NCBI GenBank assembly: GCA_019426215.1
Contig: CM033394.1
Coordinates: 1-64,000 of the forward strand
DNA length: 64,000 bases
Direction of reading: 5' to 3'
Source: Buddleja alternifolia
Taxonomy: Eukaryota > Streptophyta > Magnoliopsida > Lamiales > Scrophulariaceae
Program-made: the position numbers and the translations under genes
In this document: positions 56,960-64,000 of the stretch, one piece after another
How the letters are laid out: every line of letters begins with the position of its first letter
Position numbering within the stretch: position 1 is the stretch's first letter
The notes under the pieces: model-generated
What the model was told of the DNA's origin: nothing
Seen by the model: the letters and a program-made list of their open reading frames with translations, nothing else
Database searches by the model: none

Positions 56960-59808
56960 ATACACTTCCCTTTAAAAGGGGCCTTGTCCTCAAGGCCTGC
57001 TGGGTCAATTGATTTAGGATCTGAATGTGGCCCGAATAAGTGAGGATAAAGCTGGACAAATGAGTCAAAATGCTCCCATGTGCTTTCATCTTGTCCAGAA
57101 GAGTCCCATTTCACCAAGCACTGTTGCTCTGATTTTCCTTTATTCACTATAGTGCGAAAATCCAATATTTCAATAGGTTCCAAGAGAGGTTGAGCATCGT
57201 AATCAACAGCTGGAAGTGGAGAAACTGGCGGATCAACGGCGCCGTGCCATGGACGGAGTAGGGAGACATGAAAAACGGGGTGAATCCACGAGGAAGAAGG
57301 AAGGTCAAGCTCGTAAGCCACCATTCCAATTCTGCGTAGAATTTTGAAAGGCCCATAGTACCTGCACATGAGCTTCGGATTTCCTCGTTGGTGTACAAAA
57401 ACTTGACGGTATGTCTTCAGTTTGACAAACACTAAGTCGCCGATCTGAAATTCCTTATCTTGTCGATGTTTATTGGCTTGTTGTGCCATACGATTTCTTG
57501 TTTGTTGAAGAGTGTCCTTGAGTTGCTGTAAAGTTGTTGCACGATCTGTGAAAGTGCTGTCAAGTGTTGCATTGTGTGTTGACCCGAATGTATAGTTGGG
57601 ATGGGTAGGGGGTGCCCGACCATAGAGTGCCAGAAATGGTGTGGTTTGGATGGCCAAATGGTAGCTAGTGTTGTACCAAAATTCTGCCAGAGATAGATAT
57701 CGAGCCCACGATTTTGGTTCGTCACAAGCAAAGCACCGTAGGTACGATTCGAGGCACCGATTGACCACCTCAGTTTGACCGTCGGACTGCAGGTGGTAGG
57801 CGCTGCTATACTTTAAAGTAGTGCCCATTAGCTTGAAAAACTCACGCCAGAAATTACTTAGGAAGAGAGGATCCTGATCTGACACAATGGATTTAGGCAC
57901 ACCATGAAGTTTATAAATGTCATTTAGGAATAGTGTAGCGAGGGTAGAGGCAGTGTATTTCTGGGGTAGGGCAAGAAAATGGGCAAATTTTGTAAGTCGA
58001 TCGACTATAACCCATATTGTTGTTTTACCATTTGAGTTTGGCAGATTTGTAATAAAATCCATGCTGATCTCTTCCCAGACTTGTGAGGGAATAGGAAGTG
58101 GCTGAAGAAGACCATATGGTTTTTGTGTTGAGTACTTTGTTTGTTGCCAAATTTGGCATGTTTTGATAAATTCTTTGACTGCCCCTGATAGCCCTGGCCA
58201 ATAAAACGATGTTGCAAGACGGGCCACTGTTGATTTTACCCCTGAATGTCCCCCTAAAGGTGATGAATGATATTCTTTGATGATTGTTTGTCGAAGTCCT
58301 TCAATTTCAGGCACATAAAGACGGTGTTGGTAATAAACCAGTCCGTCATGGATATGGTAATTTGGGTACTCATCATGTGGGTTTCTGATTTTCTGCAGGA
58401 AGTTGAGGCCGTCTTCAGTCGAAGAAAAATGATCCCAAAGCCCGGTTAACCAATCAGCAGTGGGAACAATTAATGCCGACATGACAGGTAATTCCACGCG
58501 TGACAATGCATCTGCTACTTGATTATCTTTTCCCGGTTTATAAATAATCTCATACTCAAACCCCATAAGTTTAGTCAACCACTTTTGTTGATCCGGTGTC
58601 TGAATCGTCTGAGTCAATAAATGTTTGAGACTGCGTTGATCAGTATATATATAAAATTTCCGTCCCAAAAAATATTGTCTCCACTTCATAACTGCTTCTG
58701 GTATGGCATATAATTTGCGTGTGTATGCTGATGCAGATTGTATTCGAGGGCTCAACTTTTTGCTGAAAAAAGCAATAGGATGATCAAGTTGAGATAAGAC
58801 AGCGCCAATAGCCACACCCGAGGCATCTGTGGTCAAGTCAAACGGTATGGAGAAATCTGGCAGTGCAAGAATAGGCAGAGAAGTCATATGTTTTTTTAAG
58901 ATATCAAATGCTTCTTGTGCCTCAGGAGTCCATGTAAAATTCTGTAATTGCAATAGATCAGTAATAGGCCCAGCTAAAGTAGCATAATGACGGACAAACC
59001 GTCGACAATAACCTCTGAGGCCCAAAAAGCCTCGTAGACCCGTGAAGGTGGTAGGCACGGGCCATTCCATTATAGCTTGAATTTTGTCTGGGTCCACATG
59101 CACGCCCCCATTCGTTATTATATGCCCCAGATAATGCACAGATTGTACCCCGAACACGCATTTAGACAATTTAGCAAAGAACTGATGAGTGGAAAGGAAA
59201 GAAAAAGCCTGAGTTAAATGCTCCTTGTGTTCCACTAGAGATGCACTGTAGATTAATATGTCATCGAAAAAGACGAGCACAAACTTGCATAAATAGTCAC
59301 GGAACAAATCATTCATGGCAGACTGAAAAGTGGAGGGAGCGTTGGTGAGCCCAAAAGGCATCACTAAAAATTCATAATGTCCATCAACCGTCCGAAAAGC
59401 TATTTTATGCGTGTCCTCCTCCGCCACTCGAATCTGGTGATAGCCAGATCGTAGGTCAATTTTCAAAAATATTGTGTCCCCATGCAATTCATCTAACAAT
59501 TCATCCACTGTCGGTATTGGGAAACAATCTTTAGCAGTGATCGCATTCAATGCCCGATAATCCACGCAAAATCTCTAAGTTCCATCTTTTTTTCGTACAA
59601 GTAAAACTGGTGAAGAATATGGGCTGTGGCTTGGTTTTATTATTCCATCCTTTAGCATATCTCGAATGAGCTCTGTCATAACTTCTTTTTGAAAGTGAGG
59701 ATAGCGATACGGCTTTACGTTGACTGGTTTGGAGTTTGGCAAAAGATGTATGTAGTGGTCATGGGTTCTTGGAGGAGGTAATTCAGTAGGCTGCTGAAAA
59801 ATATGTGA
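56866..59808 (-). pseudogene. RT-RNase H-integrase-chromodomain of element C
   Basis: The long frame (56866-59565, 899 codons) is preceded, beyond a TAG near 59575 that replaces a conserved Trp codon, by the RT N-terminal part (to 59808). RT has LRSGYHQIRV, MPFGLTNAP and catalytic FFDD (residues 99-102). RNase H has TTDASGVAIGAVL and YTDQRSLKHLL. Integrase has GGHSG and then CQIWQQTK, where the second zinc cysteine is Trp. The core carries D in MDFITNLP, D in VSDQDPLF and E in TEVVNRCLESYLRCF. A chromodomain closes the protein (QCLVKWDSSGQDESTWEHFD), followed by a basic tail encoded by the LTR. Confidence 0.9.
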
Positions 59809-60447
59809 TTAGGCGTGTAGAATGTTTTGTAAGTCAGGGTGTGTGGATTCTTTAGTTGGGTTTGGTAATGTGGGCTTTGGTGGGTGGGGCTCATAAGTAA
59901 TAGCATGGATTGATTGGACTGAATTAGTATGAATTAATCGGTCCAATTGATGGGATGTAGCCGTCAAAAGGTTGGGCTCCCCTTGAAGTGTAATAATTCT
60001 CCCATTGTGATTAAAAGATAAATCCGGAACTGAAAAATCTGTCGTAACAATCCCAAGCGTACTTAACCACTCCATGCCCAATACAATATCTGCACCCTGT
60101 ATAGGTAGAACCAAAAGAGATAATACAAATGAATGATCTTGCAATTTTAATATTACCTCGGAACATCGCCCCTGACATTCAAGAAATTCTCCGTTTCCCA
60201 CCATAACGGGAAAAGTCGAAGTGGCTAATACAGGTAGGCGTAAAAATTGCACAACCCGTGGTTGTACAATGTTATGCGTGCTTCCAGAATCAATCAATAC
60301 CGAGTATTGTCTTCCACCAAGACGTCCCGTGATTCTTAAAGTTTTAGGTGATTTTGCACCGAAACAAGTAGCCATTGAAAGATGAAATTGAGCCTCTTCA
60401 GTGGTTTTTCCCGTTTTGTTGAATTTCGGAATCGTCGCACAATTCAT
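59809..60447 (-). pseudogene. Protease of element C
   Basis: Aspartic protease with VLIDSGSTHNIVQ as active site and ADIVLGMEWLSTLG as the second conserved block. It overlaps the gag frame near 60398-60447 in another phase; since chromoviruses normally have one gag-pol frame, a small indel near 60420 probably caused the shift. It ends at a TAA (59809-59811) beyond which the same frame is open into RT. Confidence 0.85.
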
Positions 60448-61549
60448 CTAGATTTTCTTCACATATTTCAACATCACCAGTTTCAATGTGCTCATTCATA
60501 GGATTTAAGTTTTCATTAGTTACCATCAACAGAAGTTGGGGTGTCTTACATTTATGATTTGAATGAAATCTCTCATCACAATTAAAGCACAACCCTTTAG
60601 ATCGCCTCTCTTGCATCTCGGCAGGGGTTAAGCGTCGTATAGGTAAACTCGAAGTGGGTCGTGGAGGAGTCGGAAACAATCCGGAAGGGCTAGGATTTGA
60701 TGCTCGGGACACTCCGGCAGGCCTCGGCCGCCCATCTCTTAACTTGGCTTCGATCAACTTTGCCAATCCCAGTGCTTGCGAAATGGTATGGGGTCGAAAA
60801 ACTGCCAATTCGTGTTGGATATCCCAACATAACCCCGATATGAAGCAATTCAAAATGGCTTCTGCAGGTAATCCGATTACACAATTGCAAAGTTTTTCAA
60901 AAGCCGCTTGATAGTCGGCTATTGAACCTGTTTGCCTTAATTTGAAAAGCGCGGATTGATGGTTCTCGCAAGTCGATGGGCCAAATTGAGTTTCTAACGC
61001 TCGTGTGAAAGTGTCCCATGTCGTCAATTGTTGGTTACTATACACCCATTTAAACCAACTAAGCGTAGTTCCTTGCATGTAAAAGGCTATCATTCCCAAC
61101 CTCTGATTCGTAGGCATTTGATAAAAAGAAAAATATTGCTCCACTTGGAAAAGCCAATCCAACGGGTTAGATCCGTCAAAGTATGGTAGGTTGATGTTTG
61201 GGGTTTTGGGCATGAGGTTTGGTTGGAAAAGTGGACTTGGTGGTGGAAATTGGGATGAAGTCCCAATTGGTTTTGAAGGGCCTGGTTCATACAGAGTGGG
61301 GTGACGTAAGGGTGATGTGTTTTGGTGGAAATCTGAGAATGATGGTGGAAATTCTGCCTGGGGTTGGTGAGAGTCTTGAGATTGAAGTGCAGCAACTGCC
61401 GCAACCACTGATTCATGCCTCTGAATTGAATCTGTTTGGTCCGCCACATATTGGTTTCGGAATGCACGAAGTTCCTCCACCAGTGAAGCGACAGTCTACT
61501 CTAACGTCGGTTTTGCCGGCGGTACTTGTTCTTGCGTTCTTCGTGTCAT
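60398..61549 (-). pseudogene. Gag of element C with zinc knuckle
   Basis: The open frame starts at 61480, but the true start is probably the ATG at 61549, 23 bases inside the 5' LTR; a TAG at about 61496-61498 lies between the two. The capsid-like domain is clear (LDWLFQVEQYFSFYQM, then LSWFKWVYSNQQLTTWDTF and TGSIADYQAAFEKLC). The nucleocapsid knuckle CFNCDERFHSNHKC fits CX2CX4HX4C. The linker before it is proline/serine-rich. Confidence 0.88.
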
Positions 61550-61577
61550 CGCTCTGGACGAGAGCACCAATTGGTAA
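61549..61577 (-). other. LTR/internal junction with hairpin instead of a standard primer site
   Basis: Directly inside the 5' LTR the coding strand reads ATTGGTGCTCTCGTCCAGAG. It does not match the common tRNA-Met, Asp or Lys primer sites. GCTCT and AGAGC pair around CGTCC (plus-strand 61551-61565), and ACCAATTGGT is a perfect palindrome across the junction. Confidence 0.6.
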
Positions 61578-61918
61578 GTTAGTACTTGTTCTTCAATTTG
61601 GAGTAGAAGAATCGATACTCCAGAAATAAGAGGAAGAGAGAGATAAACTAATTTTTTATGAAAATATTCTTCTACGTTCTTCTTCAGTAGTTTCCAATAT
61701 ATTACAACTTGTGAATCCTCAATCCAAGGACCACAGAACTACCAGCAACTGCCTATTAACATTCAAATTTAAATCTACTAATTTTAAGAAACGTAAATAT
61801 TAAAAAAAGCTAAACACCATTTATTTACAATACATAATCCTTAGCCCAGTTAGGTTGTTGGGCTTGGCGTTTGGGCCTGTTAATGTTGACTTGTGGGCTT
61901 GAATCCTCTTGCATAACA
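61572..61918 (-). repeat. 5' LTR of element C (347 bp)
   Basis: Same ends as 56620-56959. Its first part repeats the pol C-terminal codons (seen as an apparent short frame at 61825-61918), which have no function here. Confidence 0.9.
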
Positions 61919-62422
61919 TACTTCCACCAAGAAGTCCTCGATTTGAACTTAACATCATAAGTAGAAGTATTTCGATTAATTATTTTGATATTACCCCTTT
62001 GTGTGTTACATAAAGAAGAAGAAGTCTTCACGCCTTTAAGTTATACTTAAGACATGTTTAAACACATGCAATATTCTGATCTATTTGAATATTAAAAAAA
62101 TTCCCATAAGAATATAATATTTATTTTCTAGCATGTGCATATATATAATTGTTACCCCTTTATGTTATACTTAAGACATGTTTAAACACATGCAATATTC
62201 TGATCTATTTGAATATCAAATTTTTTTCCATAAGAATATAGTATTTATTTTCTAGCATGTGCATGTGTATAATTATTAGTCTACATATCTTTTAAATCTA
62301 TAACTAACATTGTATTTTCTGTATGTGACCTATTACAAATAAATTTATTTATATTTGTACTGGTACTCTTTTTAATAGAGTTGAAAATATAGATCAATTT
62401 TCTTATATCTATATGTAATAAT

Positions 62423-62462
<40 letters not shown>

Positions 62463-63168
62463 TACATTATTTATTACGAGATTTTAAAAACAAAATAACT
62501 ATAAACATTATAATTATCATTTGTTTTCAAATCAAATATAATATAATCATATTCTCATAAAATTAGTTATATGACACTATTTTCTAGCATAATTTGTTTT
62601 ACATATCAATATAAAATGCTAAAATTTTTATGTTTTCAAATCTCATTAAAAATATAATTTGATCAATATGGATCAGTAAAATTGAGATGGAAGAAGTGTT
62701 GTCTCAAGTGAGCAAATTTTTGTCATTAGCGATTTTCATCTCAACTTATCTCTAACATCTCATATTTAAAACATATTTAATTTTAAGAACTCTAATTTTT
62801 TCCCAATACATCTTTTTATTTATAATTATGTTTTTTAAGAACATTTTCTTCAGTTTTAGACAATATAATTATTTAAGTATAAATTTTCCTTTTCCTAAAT
62901 TAGTTTTTACTACTAAGGACTTGCACATTTAGACTTTAATATTATTTTATCACTTGCATCACTTTCAAATTATAAAAAGATTCTCTAAACTTTTCATGTA
63001 AAACATAAAATTTGTTTATTATAAAATTATGTTTTATTGTTGACTGAATAGACACTTGAATATATATAACCAACTCTTTGTTGTTTAAGTTGAAAAGTGG
63101 ACTACTAGTCTTGAATTTACTTATTTACTTTTCTTATATAATTGGTTTGGGTTTAGGGTTTAGGAGTC
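61919..63168. other. AT-rich spacer with a direct duplication and a microsatellite
   Basis: About 120 bp is directly repeated with a period of 124 bp (starts at 62041 and 62165; TTATACTTAAGACATG in both). An (AC)n run at 62422-62442 continues into (AT)n to 62462. No gene seen. Confidence 0.8.
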
Positions 63169-63401
63169 TGATAATGTTATGATTTAGCTAGGGAATCATA
63201 AATTCTTAAAGTAAGTTGTTAAAAGAGAAAGAGTTGAGAGAGTATAAACTGATGTATTATTTCCAGAAGTGATTCTTCAGTACATTTACAAGGCTATTTA
63301 TAGTAAATTCAGCCCTAATTACACTTTTCGCTCAAAACGCGTATTAATTGCTAACTAAGGCTAACTAATTCTGTTTAACCCTAACAAACGTCCAACTGTC
63401 A
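63169..63401 (-). repeat. Probable 3' LTR of element D (233 bp)
   Basis: On the coding strand it starts TGACAGTTGGACG and ends CATAACATTATCA, with CTATAAATAG (plus-strand 63294-63303) placed as a promoter. Without the partner LTR the borders are inferred from the TG/CA ends and from the pol stop. Confidence 0.65.
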
Positions 63402-64000
63402 TTTTCTGTTTGGTTGATAGCTGGGCCCTTTCTTTTTTCCCAAAACGACGCCGCTTCTTGTAGCTTCCAGCAATTTTATGAGTGAAACACGTTTTCCTTT
63501 TTTCTTTTTGCATTTATTCCCTTCCTTAGCCATTTTTTGAGTATCCATCTTCAATATCATAACATTACTCCCCTTCTCTAAAGAGTCTTGCCCCCAAGAC
63601 TGTAATTGAGGAAACTGTTGGATGATCAGATTCCAGTCTTCCCAAGTAACTTCGGATTCAGGTAAGTGGGCCCATTGGATCAAGATTTGAGCCACTCCAG
63701 AATTGTTACGTTTAATCAACCTTCTGGCCATGATTTTGATGGGTTGTAAAATGATGGAGCCTTCTTCATTCATCAAAGGCAATGAGGGAGATATACATTG
63801 TTGAGTACCTACACTCTTTTTTAGTAAAGAGACATGAAACACTGGATGAACTTTAGAGTTTAGGGGAAGTTGGAGCTTATAAGCAACAGGGCCAATACAT
63901 TCAAGGACTTGAAAAGGTCCAGCAAATTTTGGGGATAGCTTCCAAATTCTACTGTTGTGTAGGGAAAATTGTTTGTAAGGTTTGAGTTTGAGATAGACCA
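63399..64000 (-). CDS. Integrase C-terminus and chromodomain of element D (partial)
   Basis: The frame enters from the right edge with no stop. It contains the integrase GPF/Y-type module (SPKFAGPFQVLECIGPVAYK, then VHPVFHVSLLKKS), a chromodomain-like module (AQILIQWAHLPESEVTWEDW, then LIIQQFPQL) and a lysine-rich tail (NKCKKKKGKRVSLIK). The chromodomain is known to steer chromovirus insertion toward particular chromatin. The TGA stop at 63399-63401 is also the first three bases of the LTR. No damage is visible in this part. Confidence 0.8.
   Translation of the reverse strand, partial: VYLKLKPYKQFSLHNSRIWKLSPKFAGPFQVLECIGPVAYKLQLPLNSKVHPVFHVSLLKKSVGTQQCISPSLPLMNEEGSIILQPIKIMARRLIKRNNSGVAQILIQWAHLPESEVTWEDWNLIIQQFPQLQSWGQDSLEKGSNVMILKMDTQKMAKEGNKCKKKKGKRVSLIKLLEATRSGVVLGKKKGPSYQPNRK

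Larger units (their letters stand above)
56620..61918 (-). mobile_element. Chromovirus (Ty3/gypsy, chromodomain-bearing), element C, complete with both LTRs
   Basis: 5.3 kb, transcribed right to left: 5' LTR 61572-61918, gag, protease, RT, RNase H, integrase, chromodomain, 3' LTR 56620-56959. Flanks are TACTC (56615-56619) and TACTT (61919-61923), a 5 bp TSD with one change. The LTRs differ by about ten substitutions plus a few small indels. Gag-pol carries a stop near 61498, a frameshift near 60420, and stops near 59809 and 59575, so it is inactive. The last 31 codons of pol lie inside the 3' LTR. Confidence 0.92.
63169..64000 (-). mobile_element. Chromovirus element D, 3' end only (cut by window edge)
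   Basis: The 3' LTR at 63169-63401 is followed on the right by the C-terminal part of a pol ORF that is open to the last base of the window. It is not a copy of element C: the LTRs are unrelated and the pol residues differ. Confidence 0.8.

Overview
This window is repeat-dominated nuclear DNA of a flowering plant, probably a eudicot. The evidence is plant-type LTR retrotransposons (Athila-like Ty3/gypsy elements with a tRNA-Asp primer site, chromodomain-bearing chromoviruses, Ty1/copia), an integrated plant pararetrovirus (Caulimoviridae), Mutator-like and hAT-like DNA transposons, and tandem satellite-like DNA. I found no convincing intact host gene. Nearly every coding stretch belongs to a mobile element or the integrated virus, and most are broken. 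Element boundaries, target-site duplications (TSDs) and LTR differences were read by eye from the sequence; clade names come from motif recognition, not from searches.

Layout. (1) 1-11289: an almost complete Athila-like element on the minus strand (right LTR, tRNA-Asp primer site, gag, protease/RT/RNase H, integrase, degenerate third ORF, last 34 bp of the left LTR). It is inserted into (2) 11290-14272, a decayed chromovirus pol on the plus strand, which also carries a solo LTR. (3) 14273-17344: AT-rich DNA without genes. (4) 17345-24360 and 39007-50085: a tandem array of ~2.95 kb units. Each unit contains an old hAT-like relic, about five diverged ~178 bp satellite-like monomers and a tRNA-derived SINE-like segment. 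Later hAT insertions lie at 40433-41321 and 46548-47391.

(5) 24361-39006 is a Russian doll inside that array. A Mutator-like element with ~220 bp terminal inverted repeats and a 10 bp TSD contains an almost complete linear pararetrovirus genome (~7.8 kb without its insertion). The viral copy starts exactly at its tRNA-Met primer site. Its coat-protein ORF is split by a 6.2 kb non-autonomous Athila derivative with nearly identical 1712 bp LTRs and a 5 bp TSD. The viral order is two small ORFs, coat protein with zinc knuckle, a small ORF, movement protein, protease-RT-RNase H, a TAV-like ORF, then promoter and polyadenylation region.

(6) 50086-52392: truncated Ty1/copia pol on the minus strand, split by a MITE. 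(7) 52393-56619: unclassified repeats and AT-rich DNA. (8) 56620-61918: a complete but mutated chromovirus on the minus strand whose pol ORF runs into its own LTR. (9) 61919-63168: AT-rich spacer. (10) 63169-64000: the 3' end of another chromovirus, cut by the window edge.

The nesting gives a relative history: array, then Mutator-like element, then virus, then Athila derivative. The Athila derivative retains only a gag/connector fusion ORF, so it must have used proteins from a relative. The element at 1-11289 is such a relative, although its own copy is now also broken.
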